The notes: generated from the letters alone by a model not told the origin. Counted from the first letter of the stretch, positions 40,483-52,244 are shown. The stretch: DNA of 64,000 nt from an uncultured Actinomycetes bacterium (GCA_946803585.1 CAMPEQ010000008.1:205786-269785), one strand, 5' to 3'. Made by a program: numbers and translations.

Positions 40483-42297
40483 TCACCCTAGGGTCTTGGA
40501 CCCATCGGCGGAAACCCCGTGTGCTAAATCATCTACTTCTTCCAGCGATGCCTCTACCTCTTGAACGATCAAGACATCTTCCGGGGGGACAACTTCTTGT
40601 TGGTGCTGGCCGCCTCCTGGGACTGGCTCAAGGGCATCGCGGCGCTCATTGACCGTGGCAACCTGCTGCTCAATATCCTCCGGTGACCACCCCGCATAGG
40701 GAGCAATGACCTCGGCGACCGAGCGAGCGATATCCACTCCGGCATTCCTAGTTTCTAGCGCGAGACGTGTTCTGCGAACTAAGACATCATCGAGCCCGAG
40801 TGCGCCCTCACGAGTGACTGCGACCACCGCTTCAGCGAGCAGATATGGCGCGTCTGGGTGCATCGGCTCGGCGAGCTTCGGATCACTGGCAACGAGGTCA
40901 ATGACCGTGCTCACTCGATCGCCATGACGCCGCAAGAGGTGCTCAACCGTGGCAAGGGGCAGCGAGCTTTCCCTGGCTGTCCGCTCGCGAGATGCCCAGG
41001 CGGCCGCGTACCCACCTGCTCCGACAAGGGGAAGCTCGTCGGTCTTGCTATCTGGCACAGCGTCGCTGACCAGTTCGGCGCGAGCGACCACCGCGGCATC
41101 GACAGCATCTGCAGCCATCACCCGGTAGGTCGTGTACTTGCCGCCGGCGATCAACACCAGCCCAGGGGCCGGGCGCAAGACGGCATGCTCTCGAGACAGG
41201 GTTGAGGTCCCGTCCGCCCCCGCCCCGGAACTCAGCAGGGGGCGCAAACCGGAATAGATACCGATGACGTCTGACTTGGTCAACGGACGGGCAAGCCACT
41301 TGTTGGCTTCAGCCAGCAAGTAGTCCACATCTGCCTCATCGATCTGCGGCTCTTCGCGGTTCCCCTCGTAGTCGGTATCGGTCGTCCCGATTAACCAGTA
41401 CTGCCCCCACGGAATGAGGAACAGCACACTGGTTGGGGTCCGAGCAATGAGTGCACTAGTTGATGGGAACACCTCACGGGGGACGACCAGGTGGATGCCC
41501 TTGCTCTGCCGTACTGCGTGACCCGTGGCCGCACCGGCCATCTCGAGTAGTTCATCGGTCCACACACCTGTGGCCCCGATAACCACGCGGGCGCGGACTT
41601 CGAACTCGCGACCCGATAACTCATCGCGGACGCTCGCACCAACGACCCGACCGTCTTCCCTTAGCAATCCAGTCACGGTCGTGCGAGTTGCCACTGCGGC
41701 ACCATGAGCTGCGGCCGTTCGAGCGACGGCAACTGTGTGGCGGGCATCGTCAATCTGCGCATCATAAAAGCGAACCGCACCAACAACGGCCTCTTCGTTG
41801 ATACCAGGCGCGATTCCCTTGACCACCTTTGAAGACAAGGTCTTTGGTCGCGGCATTGTCCCGCCATAGGCACCAAAACGACTCAACATGTCGTAGACAG
41901 TGATTCCGAAACCGACGTATGGCTTTTCCCAGCCACGACGGGTGACCGGGTACAAGAACGGCACCGGTTGAACGAGGTGGGGAGCCAATCGATCAAGGAG
42001 GAGTCCGCGTTCAGTCAGCGCCTCGTGAACCAACGAGAACTCTCTTTGCTCGAGGTAGCGCAAACCGCCATGCGCTAAGCGACTCGACCGACTTGAGGTC
42101 CCGGCGGCCAGATCCCGCTTCTCGACTAGCCCGACTGACAGTCCGCGCTGGGCAGCGTCAAGGGCGCTTCCACAGCCGACAACACCACCGCCGATGACCA
42201 GGACATCTAGTGGGTTCTCGGAATCGGCGGCAGCTAATCGGGCGAGTGCACCAGCCCGCGAGGCGCGGTCGAGCACATCTGAACCTGGAGAAACCAT
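40483..42297 (-). CDS. glpD: Aerobic glycerol-3-phosphate dehydrogenase
   Basis: 604 residues. FAD motif VIGGGVVGCGSALDAA, then GTSSRSSRLAHGGLRYLEQ, IPWGQYWLIGTTDTDY and GGKYTTYRVMA are the GlpD signatures, followed by the C-terminal all-helical domain. A hydrophilic tail of about 55 residues after VATVNERRDAL is rich in Glu, Val and Gly. It oxidises glycerol-3-phosphate to DHAP with quinone as acceptor. ATG 42297 is taken over TTG 42303 because TAGGCT ends 6 nt before it. Confidence 0.93.
   Translation of the reverse strand: MVSPGSDVLDRASRAGALARLAAADSENPLDVLVIGGGVVGCGSALDAAQRGLSVGLVEKRDLAAGTSSRSSRLAHGGLRYLEQREFSLVHEALTERGLLLDRLAPHLVQPVPFLYPVTRRGWEKPYVGFGITVYDMLSRFGAYGGTMPRPKTLSSKVVKGIAPGINEEAVVGAVRFYDAQIDDARHTVAVARTAAAHGAAVATRTTVTGLLREDGRVVGASVRDELSGREFEVRARVVIGATGVWTDELLEMAGAATGHAVRQSKGIHLVVPREVFPSTSALIARTPTSVLFLIPWGQYWLIGTTDTDYEGNREEPQIDEADVDYLLAEANKWLARPLTKSDVIGIYSGLRPLLSSGAGADGTSTLSREHAVLRPAPGLVLIAGGKYTTYRVMAADAVDAAVVARAELVSDAVPDSKTDELPLVGAGGYAAAWASRERTARESSLPLATVEHLLRRHGDRVSTVIDLVASDPKLAEPMHPDAPYLLAEAVVAVTREGALGLDDVLVRRTRLALETRNAGVDIARSVAEVIAPYAGWSPEDIEQQVATVNERRDALEPVPGGGQHQQEVVPPEDVLIVQEVEASLEEVDDLAHGVSADGSKTLG
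40485..40490 (-). promoter_or_regulatory. -10-like hexamer for leaderless aldehyde dehydrogenase, within glpD end
   Basis: TAGGGT on the minus strand, 6 nt before ATG 40478. It overlaps the last codons of glpD, so the two genes share bases. Confidence 0.5.
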
Positions 42298-42303
42298 AGT
42301 CAA

Positions 42304-42309
42304 AGCCTA
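42304..42309 (-). promoter_or_regulatory. -10-like hexamer for leaderless glpD
   Basis: TAGGCT on the minus strand, 6 nt before ATG 42297. It lies in the 29-base gap after guaB3. Confidence 0.5.
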
Positions 42310-42326
42310 CGCGCGCCCGGAACGGT

Positions 42327-43436
42327 CTATGAGTTAAGGATGACCTCTACCCGTTGAAACTCTTTGAGGTCGCTGTAACCACACGTTGCCATCGCGCGCC
42401 GCAGTGCCGCGATGAGGTTCATCGTGCCGTCACTTACTTGAGACGGACCGTTGAGAACCTCTGCAAGCATGCCGACCGCTCCGAGCTCCACAACCTCACC
42501 GCGAGGTAGTTCTGGGTGAGCAGCCTCCATTCCCCAGTGCCGTCCGCGTCCGGGTGCATCAACTGCGCGTGCCAGCGGTGAGCCGACCATAACCGCGTCG
42601 GCTCCGCAGGCAATTGCCTTCACGATTGCCCCGCTAGATCCCATGGCGCCATCGGCGATGACGTGAACGTAGCGCCCGCCTGACTCGTCCATGTAGTCCC
42701 GACGCGCCGCGGCTACGTCGGCGACGGCCGAGGCCATCGGAACCCGCAGGCCAAAGACGTCATGTGTCGTATGCGCGGCGCCGCCACCAAACCCAACGAG
42801 GACGCCCGCCGCTCCGGCCCGCATCAGGTGCAGCGCCGTTCGATAGGTCGCGCAGCCACCAACAATCACCGGCACATCGAGCTCAAGAATGAACTGTTTG
42901 AGGTTCAGGGAATGACCGTGCGATGCGACATGCTCCGCACTGACGGTTGTTCCACGGATGACGAAGATGTCAACCCCGGCCTCAACCACCGCTTCCCACA
43001 ACTCCAGCGTCTTATGGGGTGACAGTGAACCGGCGACAACGGCACCCGTTGCGCGGAGTTCCTGTACCCGCTGCCGGACAAGCTCTGGGCGAATCGGCTG
43101 GGAGTAAATCTCCTGGAGCCGAGCATTCGCAGTACTCAGATCCATACTCGCGATCTCGTCGTAGATCGCACTTGGATCCTCGTAGCGAGTCCACAAACCT
43201 TCAAAGTTCAGCACCGCCAGTCCGCCGGCATCAGCGAACTGCTTAACAGTTGCCGGGGACACGACAGAGTCCATCGGCGCGGCAACAATCGGGTGAGAGA
43301 ACTGGTAGGCATCGATCTGCCATGCCAGCGATACATCCTCTGGGTCGCGCGTTCGGCGACTAGGAGCTACTGCCAGGTCATCGAAGGAGTAGCCACGGCG
43401 TCCGCGCTTACCCTCGCCGATCTCAACTGTGTTCAT
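42327..43436 (-). CDS. guaB3: GuaB3-type IMP dehydrogenase-related protein (probable GMP reductase)
   Basis: 369 residues, no CBS pair. The barrel motifs are APMDSV, GSLSPHKTLELW, VIRGTTVSAEH and VIADGAMGSSGAI, all typical of GuaB3. The loop that in IMPDH holds the catalytic Cys (GSICTTR) reads GFGGGAAHTTHD here, with no Cys. GuaB3 enzymes have been reported to act as GMP reductases in some bacteria; the missing Cys makes the activity of this copy an open question. The start ATG 43436 has AAAGGA about 10 nt upstream. It is 19 bases downstream of guaB2. Confidence 0.85.
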   Translation of the reverse strand: MNTVEIGEGKRGRRGYSFDDLAVAPSRRTRDPEDVSLAWQIDAYQFSHPIVAAPMDSVVSPATVKQFADAGGLAVLNFEGLWTRYEDPSAIYDEIASMDLSTANARLQEIYSQPIRPELVRQRVQELRATGAVVAGSLSPHKTLELWEAVVEAGVDIFVIRGTTVSAEHVASHGHSLNLKQFILELDVPVIVGGCATYRTALHLMRAGAAGVLVGFGGGAAHTTHDVFGLRVPMASAVADVAAARRDYMDESGGRYVHVIADGAMGSSGAIVKAIACGADAVMVGSPLARAVDAPGRGRHWGMEAAHPELPRGEVVELGAVGMLAEVLNGPSQVSDGTMNLIAALRRAMATCGYSDLKEFQRVEVILNS

Positions 43437-43455
43437 GTGTGTGGATTCCTTTGGT

Positions 43456-45066
<1,611 letters not shown>

Positions 45067-45825
45067 CTAGACGTCAGCATTAACAGCCAAGCGTTTGGCT
45101 TGGCGACGCGTCGACAACCAGATCGCAGCCGAAGTCACAATCAGCACCCAGCCCATCGCAAACAGCCAACCCGCCACGACGTCAGAGGTCCAGTGCACCC
45201 CAAGCAGGATCCGGCTCGGACCCATCAAGATTCCGAAAACGATAAGCGCCCATCCAAGTGCTACGCCCAGCCAGCCCCGAAGCAAATAGATAGCAATGAT
45301 CCCAAAGACCACCCAGGCGTAGATCCCGGCCATCGAATGACCGGAGGGGAATGAGAAGCCACTCTCGGTAAACAGCGGATCGCTATAGACCGGACGCGCG
45401 CGTTCAACTGAGTGCTTGACGACCTCCGCGATCAACACCCCGCCCACCGACGTAGCAATCAAGTAGGTCGCGAAACCCCAGTGGCGCAGAATCAGCAGAG
45501 CGACCACCACGACGATCACAATCGGCAGTAGAACTTTCGGTGTACCGAGGACATGCCAAATCCAGGCCAGGTCTGCTGCGATCGCATGTTCGCGAGCGAA
45601 GCTGAATACCGACTGGCCGATGCTCTCATCAGAATCAAGTAGCGATTCCCAGTCACTCACCACCGCGTACGCCAGACTCACAGCCCCGACAAAACACAAC
45701 ACCGCCCACACTAAGAACGGCGGGATCATGCGAGTAGAAGGCAGTAATCGTCCCGAAGCCGGGATACGAACCTGGCGACTCATAGGTGCAACTTGGGCGG
45801 CAGAAACTGGTTCTTGATCGGTCAC
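45067..45825 (-). CDS. PAP2-family membrane phosphatase
   Basis: 252 residues. Catalytic motifs KHSVERARP (motif 1), PSGHS (motif 2) and SRILLGVHWTSD (motif 3) are complete. About six membrane spans are visible, with a soluble N-terminus of about 30 residues. It dephosphorylates lipid phosphates such as undecaprenyl or phosphatidic acid derivatives. GTG 45825 is preferred over GTG 45831 or ATG 45783 because CAGACT lies 7 nt before it, but the start is uncertain. It lies upstream of guaB2 on the same strand. Confidence 0.85.
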   Translation of the reverse strand: MTDQEPVSAAQVAPMSRQVRIPASGRLLPSTRMIPPFLVWAVLCFVGAVSLAYAVVSDWESLLDSDESIGQSVFSFAREHAIAADLAWIWHVLGTPKVLLPIVIVVVVALLILRHWGFATYLIATSVGGVLIAEVVKHSVERARPVYSDPLFTESGFSFPSGHSMAGIYAWVVFGIIAIYLLRGWLGVALGWALIVFGILMGPSRILLGVHWTSDVVAGWLFAMGWVLIVTSAAIWLSTRRQAKRLAVNADV

Positions 45826-46068
45826 GCGCACGAGTCTGACACGTCCACTTGCAACGACTTGGAGACAGTTGACCCGTCATGCCCGTCCGACCACGCGGGG
45901 CGGCCGGCTGAGAGTGACAGGACACCGAAGGAACAGCTCTCAGGTTGCGGTAAGCGCAGCGTTAGAACACTATTCAAAGAGTAATCGAAGAAATTGCCTC
46001 TAACGGGCTAAAGGAGTTCCCCCAGTTGGCCGATGCACTCGTTAGAAATGACCAGCAGCGGAGGAAAC
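45826..46068. other. Divergent intergenic region, PAP2 phosphatase / BldM-like regulator
   Basis: About 240 bases between divergent genes. It contains the possible TAAA-N16-GCCGATGC promoter (46009-46036), the GGAGG of the regulator gene, and a direct repeat CGTTAGAA at 45960-45967 and 46040-46047. Nothing else coherent was seen. Confidence 0.4.
46009..46036 (+). promoter_or_regulatory. Possible sigma-WhiG/FliA-type promoter before BldM-like gene
   Basis: TAAA (46009-46012), 16 bases, then GCCGATGC (46029-46036), close to the TAAA-N15-GCCGATAA consensus of FliA/WhiG sigma factors. It would start RNA about 25 bases before GTG 46069. It could be chance: no second copy or mapped start supports it. 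Confidence 0.3.
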
Positions 46069-46680
46069 GTGACGACAGTCCTAGTTTGTGACGACGCGCC
46101 AATGGCGCGTGAAGCTGTCCGGCGTGCCCTCTCGGGCTTGCCAGGCGTTGAGCGAGTAACGGCCGCCGGAAGCGGTGAAGAAGTGCTCGCTCGCTACCCG
46201 TTGGAGCGCCCTGATCTCATCCTGATGGACGTGCGGATGCCTGGAATCGGCGGCGTCGAAGCAACCAAGCGACTTGTGGCCGCACACCCAGATGCGGCAG
46301 TTGTCATGCTGACCATGGGCGAGGATGCCGACGGCGTTGCCCGCGCAGTTACTGGCGGGGCACGCGGCTATATCGCCAAGGACGCAACGCGCGAAGAGCT
46401 GGCATCAACGATGACCCTCGTACTATCGACCGGGATGGAACTACCCGGGCAGCGCGGCGCGCGAATGCGTCCAGGCGGAGCGCCGCCAACCCTGACTGAA
46501 CGCGAGCAACAGGTACTCGAAGGAATGAGCCGTGGCCTCTCCAATGCCGGGATCGGCCGGGAGCTATTCCTGTCTGAGGACACTGTCAAAACCCACGCGC
46601 GTCGACTGTTTCGCAAGGTCGGTGCAGCAGATCGGGCTCAAGCAGTCGCCCTGGGATTCCGTTGGGGGTTCCTTCACTAA
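46069..46680 (+). CDS. BldM-like NarL/FixJ response regulator
   Basis: 203 residues. The receiver domain (1-120) has the acidic pair CDD (8-9), phospho-acceptor Asp54 in LILMDVRMPG, and a conserved Lys in GYIAKDA. A LuxR-type helix-turn-helix (about 145-200) ends with NAGIGRELFLSEDTVKTHARR. The length, Asp54 position and C-terminal text (VKTHARRLF...ALGFRWG) match remembered Streptomyces BldM closely. BldM controls development in Streptomyces. No partner kinase is adjacent. GTG 46069 is chosen since GGAGG stands 4 nt upstream; the in-frame ATG at 46033 lacks one. Confidence 0.88.
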   Translation: MTTVLVCDDAPMAREAVRRALSGLPGVERVTAAGSGEEVLARYPLERPDLILMDVRMPGIGGVEATKRLVAAHPDAAVVMLTMGEDADGVARAVTGGARGYIAKDATREELASTMTLVLSTGMELPGQRGARMRPGGAPPTLTEREQQVLEGMSRGLSNAGIGRELFLSEDTVKTHARRLFRKVGAADRAQAVALGFRWGFLH

Positions 46681-46751
46681 CTCGCTCGCTGCATTCGCGG
46701 GCTACTCCGCCGAATAGTCAGCATTGAACTGCAAGAGCGGCGATTGGCATA

Positions 46752-47528
46752 TCACGCAGAAACGCGGGAGCTCTTCACCCGGTCCAACACCTCGGTCGCG
46801 GCGCTGAGTATCGGCGCGGTCTCCAAGTCCTGACTCAACTTGATTGACTCGCTAAGCAGATTCTTCGCCGCAACATCTTCACCTAAGTCGGCCATGGCAA
46901 CACCGGCAAATAGCAAGCTCTTGGCCCTATGCCGAGGCGCGTTCATCTGGGCGCACACATCAACGGCCGCCGAGCTAACAGCAGCTGCCCGCCCGGGGTT
47001 ATCCCGCATGAGCGAGATCTCTGCTTCCACCCAAGCCAGCCGCACAACCTGACGCCACTCGTCCTGGCTCACATCGTGGCTAGCTTCCCAGTACTCCTCA
47101 GCCGCCTGCGCGTCACCGTCGCCGACCGAGTCAGCCGCCAAACCGATCAGCGCATCAAAGCGGGTATCGCTGTCACAACCAGCGAGTGCACGCTGGTCGC
47201 ATTGCTTCGCGCGGTCATAGGAGTGTTGTTGGCGGTACACACTTCCCATCGTGGTCGATGCCAACACCGCCCACTTACTCGCTCTTTGCGGATGGTCAGC
47301 TAGGACCCCGATCGGGACGAGCTCTTGCATCGCGAACCCGTATTCGCCGACGCTGGCATGGCACACACCGAGTAGCCACGTCGCACGTTGGGCGCCGGAC
47401 TGGTCCTGCGCTGCCCGGCATAGTTCCACGGCAGTACGCAATGGTCCGATGCCGTCGTTGGGTCGACCATGAAAGGCCATCTGCTCGCCTTGACTCATCA
47501 GTGCAGTAGTGACTTGGGGAAGTTCCAC
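46752..47528 (-). CDS. TPR-like helical protein, unknown function
   Basis: 258 residues, mostly alpha-helical with a repeating pattern of about 35-40 residues typical of tetratricopeptide repeats (for example GQRAT..LGVCHASVGEYGFAM, then TTMGSVYRQQHSYDRAK, ALIGLAADSVGDGDAQAAEEYWEAS). Such folds bind other proteins. No enzymatic motif or membrane span is present. It is downstream of the groEL terminator and converges with the BldM-like gene. The start GTG 47528 has CATCCT 6 nt upstream. I do not recognise the family. Confidence 0.6.
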   Translation of the reverse strand: MELPQVTTALMSQGEQMAFHGRPNDGIGPLRTAVELCRAAQDQSGAQRATWLLGVCHASVGEYGFAMQELVPIGVLADHPQRASKWAVLASTTMGSVYRQQHSYDRAKQCDQRALAGCDSDTRFDALIGLAADSVGDGDAQAAEEYWEASHDVSQDEWRQVVRLAWVEAEISLMRDNPGRAAAVSSAAVDVCAQMNAPRHRAKSLLFAGVAMADLGEDVAAKNLLSESIKLSQDLETAPILSAATEVLDRVKSSRVSA

Positions 47529-47560
47529 AGTTCAAGGATGCCTCTTCTAGATTTTGGACA

Positions 47561-47599
47561 CAGAACAGCCCGGCAGTTTTTGGCTACCGGGCTGTTCTG
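47561..47599 (-). terminator. Hairpin terminator of groEL
   Basis: CAGAACAGCCCGG (47561-47573) and CCGGGCTGTTCTG (47587-47599) are perfect 13-bp arms around a 13-nt loop, 16 bases past the groEL stop. It should end the groES-groEL message. Confidence 0.75.
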
Positions 47600-47615
47600 A
47601 CTACTGACAGTGATA

Positions 47616-49274
<1,659 letters not shown>

Positions 49275-49357
49275 TCAAGTGAGGTGGTTCAAAGCATGTG
49301 GCGAGTCTCGGGGCTGATGAATGATCGCCAGCCCCGAGATCGCGAATGATGCAGTGG

Positions 49358-49657
49358 TTACTTCTCGACGATTGCGAGCACGTCGCGGGCGGAGAGAATC
49401 AAGTACTCCTCGCCGTTGTACTTCACTTCGGTGCCGCCGTACTTCGAGTACACGACAACATCGTCAACTGAGATATCAAGCGGGATGCGCTTGTCACCAT
49501 CGTCGTCAAAGCGACCTGGACCGACAGCCAAAACCTTGCCCTCTTGTGGCTTCTCTTTGGCGGTGTCGGGGATTACCAGGCCTGACGCGGTGGTCTGCTC
49601 GGCATCCAACGGCTGCACGAGAATTCGATCCTCGAGCGGTTTGATTGAAACTGACAC
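49358..49657 (-). CDS. groES: Co-chaperonin GroES
   Basis: 99 residues. Motifs: [12 protein letters not shown] at the N-terminus, the mobile loop around [16 protein letters not shown], and [16 protein letters not shown] toward the end. It caps GroEL. GTG 49657 is chosen because AGGGGAGG lies 10 nt upstream; the in-frame start at 49768 would read across the operator region. It is controlled by two CIRCE operators. Confidence 0.96.
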   Translation of the reverse strand: MSVSIKPLEDRILVQPLDAEQTTASGLVIPDTAKEKPQEGKVLAVGPGRFDDDGDKRIPLDISVDDVVVYSKYGGTEVKYNGEEYLILSARDVLAIVEK

Positions 49658-49754
49658 GTTGGGAAAACCTCCCCTTGTGGGATTGGAGTGATACGAATCT
49701 GACGTTGTACTCCTCGCAGAAGACGTCGTCGCGGTGCCGCCACCTGTAAGGATT

Positions 49755-49781
49755 TCAGCACTCAGCAAGGCCGAGTGCTAA
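49755..49781. promoter_or_regulatory. CIRCE operator 1 (HrcA site) of groES-groEL
   Basis: TCAGCACTC (49755-49763), 9 bases, GAGTGCTAA (49773-49781): the heat-shock CIRCE dyad with one mismatch. It lies just after the -10, near the transcription start, and would be bound by HrcA. Confidence 0.88.
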
Positions 49782-49788
49782 TGGAGTA

Positions 49789-49818
49789 AGTATGCGCGCA
49801 GGGTTGGCACTCCGTCAA
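49789..49818 (-). promoter_or_regulatory. groES promoter
   Basis: On the minus strand, -35 TTGACG (49813-49818) and -10 CATACT (49789-49794) are separated by 18 bases. CIRCE 2 covers the -35 and CIRCE 1 follows the -10, so HrcA can block the polymerase from both sides. Confidence 0.75.
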
Positions 49819-49830
49819 GGAGAGTGCCAG
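49804..49830. promoter_or_regulatory. CIRCE operator 2 of groES-groEL
   Basis: TTGGCACTC (49804-49812), 9 bases, GAGTGCCAG (49822-49830): a second CIRCE-type dyad whose core TGGCACTC/GAGTGCCA is perfect. It overlaps the -35 hexamer of the groES promoter. Confidence 0.85.
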
Positions 49831-49843
49831 TGTGGCGGTGCAG

Positions 49844-50635
49844 CTATTTCGCTGGGAGGTAGTCCTGCAGCGCGCCGATTTTGAAACCTTGGCGGCGAAC
49901 GTCGCGCAAAGCCCGCTTCAAATGCCTCGGAAGGTCATCGCGCCAGTGGGTCAAGATGATGTCTCCGGGTTTGAGTTTGTCTCCCTTTTGATACCGAAGG
50001 TGGCCCGCAGGAAGTGACACGCTCCAGTTGACGAGGTAGTCGATCCCGCATGCTTTTGCTGCTCGCTGAGTCGCATCGTTAGAAGCGCCATATGGCGGCC
50101 GGAACATCCACGGACGCGTACCAGTCCACTCCTTGAAGTCCTTGCTAGTTGTGCATATCTGCGCCTCTTGCGCAGCCTGGCTTAGAGCAGGCATATGCGG
50201 ATGACTGACCGAATGATTCTGGATGGCCTGGCCATCCGATTCGGAGATCGTACGGAAGTACTCACGATTCTCGGTAATGGCAGCCTGAGTCAGGAACGAG
50301 GTTACCGGCACTCCAACGCGCTCGAGGATCGTTGCCGTCGCAGGGTTGGAAGAATATCCATCATCGACCGTCAGGAAGACAACCTTGTCATTAGTACGTA
50401 TCGAGCTAAGTATCGGTGGGAGCCCATTTTGCCTCGCTGGGACCTGCACATGAGTCGGCGCGTTCGATCTCAACGATTTACCGGTGCTGGGATTCTCATG
50501 CTCGGGGCTGAGATCCTGCGCGGCGATCACCGCCTCAGTGTCTACCGGCGACAATCCCGAAACGCTCGCGCCACAACCTGTCAGGCCTACGCAAAGACCC
50601 AGCGCCAGAGCAAGCGCCTGGTATCTCCTTCCCAC
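49844..50635 (-). CDS. Polysaccharide deacetylase lipoprotein (NodB domain)
   Basis: 263 residues. A signal peptide ends with the lipobox LTGC (Cys21), so it is a cell-surface lipoprotein. The NodB domain (about 80-255) shows TVDDGYSS with the metal-binding Asp pair, HSVSHPHM with His-x3-His, and RPPYGA. It would remove N-acetyl groups from peptidoglycan or a glycan. GTG 50635 is preceded by TACTCT with a 7-nt spacer and no Shine-Dalgarno. It is inserted between groES and tsaD, where I do not recall it in related gene orders. Confidence 0.87.
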   Translation of the reverse strand: MGRRYQALALALGLCVGLTGCGASVSGLSPVDTEAVIAAQDLSPEHENPSTGKSLRSNAPTHVQVPARQNGLPPILSSIRTNDKVVFLTVDDGYSSNPATATILERVGVPVTSFLTQAAITENREYFRTISESDGQAIQNHSVSHPHMPALSQAAQEAQICTTSKDFKEWTGTRPWMFRPPYGASNDATQRAAKACGIDYLVNWSVSLPAGHLRYQKGDKLKPGDIILTHWRDDLPRHLKRALRDVRRQGFKIGALQDYLPAK

Positions 50636-50642
50636 GGGGCTA

Positions 50643-50648
50643 AGAGTA
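50643..50648 (-). promoter_or_regulatory. -10-like hexamer for leaderless deacetylase
   Basis: TACTCT on the minus strand, 7 nt before GTG 50635. Confidence 0.55.
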
Positions 50649-50694
50649 CTCCGCCCCTTGAGAATCCACCCCGAAGCGAGACATCGGGCTTTGA

Positions 50695-51738
50695 CTAAGT
50701 CAGCCTTGTTTCCTCAACCGGCAAAGATGACTGCGCTCTGAACTCCAATCCCGTCGGCTCCACCCCTGCTGTCACCATCGCCGAACCAAGCGCGGCAACC
50801 ATTGCACCGTTGTCGGTACATAACCCGGGGCGCGGAACACGAAGCGAGACCCCGCGCTCGCCCGCCCGCTCAGCAGCCATCGCCCGAAGTCGCGAGTTGG
50901 CGGCAACTCCCCCGCCGATCATCAGATGGTCCACGCCGTACTCGCTACAAGCATCCATTGCTTTTCGCGTGAGCACGTCAACCACAGCCTCCTGAAAGGC
51001 AGCTGCCACATCGGCCACTGGCACGGGTTCACCGGACGCTTCCCTGGCTTCAATCCACCGAGCGACGGCAGTCTTTAAACCGCTGAACGAGAAGTCGAAC
51101 CGGTGCTCGGCCATGTCGCGCGCTTGAGTCAACCCCCGGGGAAACTCGATCGTGATCTTGCCATCAGCTGCGACACGATCGATATGCGGTCCGCCAGGAA
51201 ACGGCAGTCCGAGTACGCGTGCGACCTTGTCAAAGGCTTCACCCGCCGCATCGTCGAGGGTGGAACCGAGTGAGCGAATATCGGTCGCAACATCTCCGAC
51301 CAGCAACAAACTTGAATGGCCACCCGAGACCAACAAGGCAATACTCGGCTCTGGCAGGGGCCCATGTTCAAGCTGATCCACTGCGACGTGAGCAGCCAAG
51401 TGGTTGACCGCGTAGAGCGGTCGATCGATCGCCCACGACAGTGCCTGCGCACTGGAGGTCCCCACCAGCAGGGCACCCATCAGCCCGGGACCACCTGTCA
51501 CCGCAACTGCGTCAACATCTGACAGGGCAACACCTGCTTGCTGGCAGGCGCGTTCGATCGCTGGCGTCATCGCCTCTAGGTGGGCCCGACTCGCGATCTC
51601 TGGGACAACCCCGCCGTAACGGGCATGCTCATCCACACTGCTGGCTACCTCATCGGCAAGTAGCGTCCGGCCCGACACGATCCCGATTCCAGTCTCATCG
51701 CAGGACGTCTCGATACCCAGAACTAGTGGTTCGCTCAT
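50695..51738 (-). CDS. tsaD: tRNA N6-threonylcarbamoyladenosine transferase
   Basis: 347 residues of the ASKHA fold. Motifs: ETSCDETG at the N-terminus, the metal-binding HxxxH in [16 protein letters not shown], and [10 protein letters not shown] for the last metal Asp. It transfers threonylcarbamoyl to A37 of tRNAs. ATG 51738 overlaps the rimI stop (ATGA); an upstream in-frame start at 51774 is less likely. Last gene of the coupled tsaE-tsaB-rimI-tsaD run. Confidence 0.95.
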   Translation of the reverse strand: MSEPLVLGIETSCDETGIGIVSGRTLLADEVASSVDEHARYGGVVPEIASRAHLEAMTPAIERACQQAGVALSDVDAVAVTGGPGLMGALLVGTSSAQALSWAIDRPLYAVNHLAAHVAVDQLEHGPLPEPSIALLVSGGHSSLLLVGDVATDIRSLGSTLDDAAGEAFDKVARVLGLPFPGGPHIDRVAADGKITIEFPRGLTQARDMAEHRFDFSFSGLKTAVARWIEAREASGEPVPVADVAAAFQEAVVDVLTRKAMDACSEYGVDHLMIGGGVAANSRLRAMAAERAGERGVSLRVPRPGLCTDNGAMVAALGSAMVTAGVEPTGLEFRAQSSLPVEETRLT

Positions 51739-52244
51739 TCTCGTGCCCCCTTCGCTACCGGCAGCGGACAACACATGACCAACGCATCCTGACCCCCTGG
51801 GTAGTAGCGGGATCGACGGGAGAGCAGTTCGAATCCAACCGACTCGTACATGCTGATGGCGACTGCGTTGTCATGCTGAACCTCCAGCAGACATCGGGAT
51901 GATTGGCGCAGCTCAGCTTCCCTTAGGAGCGCGTCCAACAACTCTCCACCGAAGCCACCACCCCTGGCTGACGGCGCAACCGCGATGGTCTGCACGTGCG
52001 CATCGCTGTCCACGAATGCAACCCCGGCATAGCCCACGAGTACCTCGTCTCGGCTAAGCACGACGTAGCGGGCCCTAGCGGGAACACCAGCAAGTTCGCC
52101 CCAAAACGATTCGGCACTCCACGAGTCATGGGAGAACGAATCCGCCTCGATCTTCACGGCATCCGGAATATCGGTCCACCGAAAGGCGCGGATCACGCAG
52201 TGTGAGCCAGCGAGTCCAGCCTGCTCGTTAGCCATCGTCGTCAC
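51735..52244 (-). CDS. rimI: Ribosomal-protein-alanine N-acetyltransferase RimI-like
   Basis: 169 residues, GNAT fold. The acetyl-CoA motif is [19 protein letters not shown] (Q/RxxGxG/A variant) and the C-terminal [16 protein letters not shown] is characteristic of RimI. It acetylates the N-terminal alanine of S18 and possibly others. Start GTG 52244 overlaps tsaB (GTGA) and its stop overlaps tsaD (ATGA). Confidence 0.88.
   Translation of the reverse strand: MTTMANEQAGLAGSHCVIRAFRWTDIPDAVKIEADSFSHDSWSAESFWGELAGVPARARYVVLSRDEVLVGYAGVAFVDSDAHVQTIAVAPSARGGGFGGELLDALLREAELRQSSRCLLEVQHDNAVAISMYESVGFELLSRRSRYYPGGQDALVMCCPLPVAKGARE

Noticed and set aside
51820-51850. tRNA T-loop-like GTTCGAATCC
   Set aside because: It lies inside rimI and no acceptor or anticodon stem can be drawn around it.
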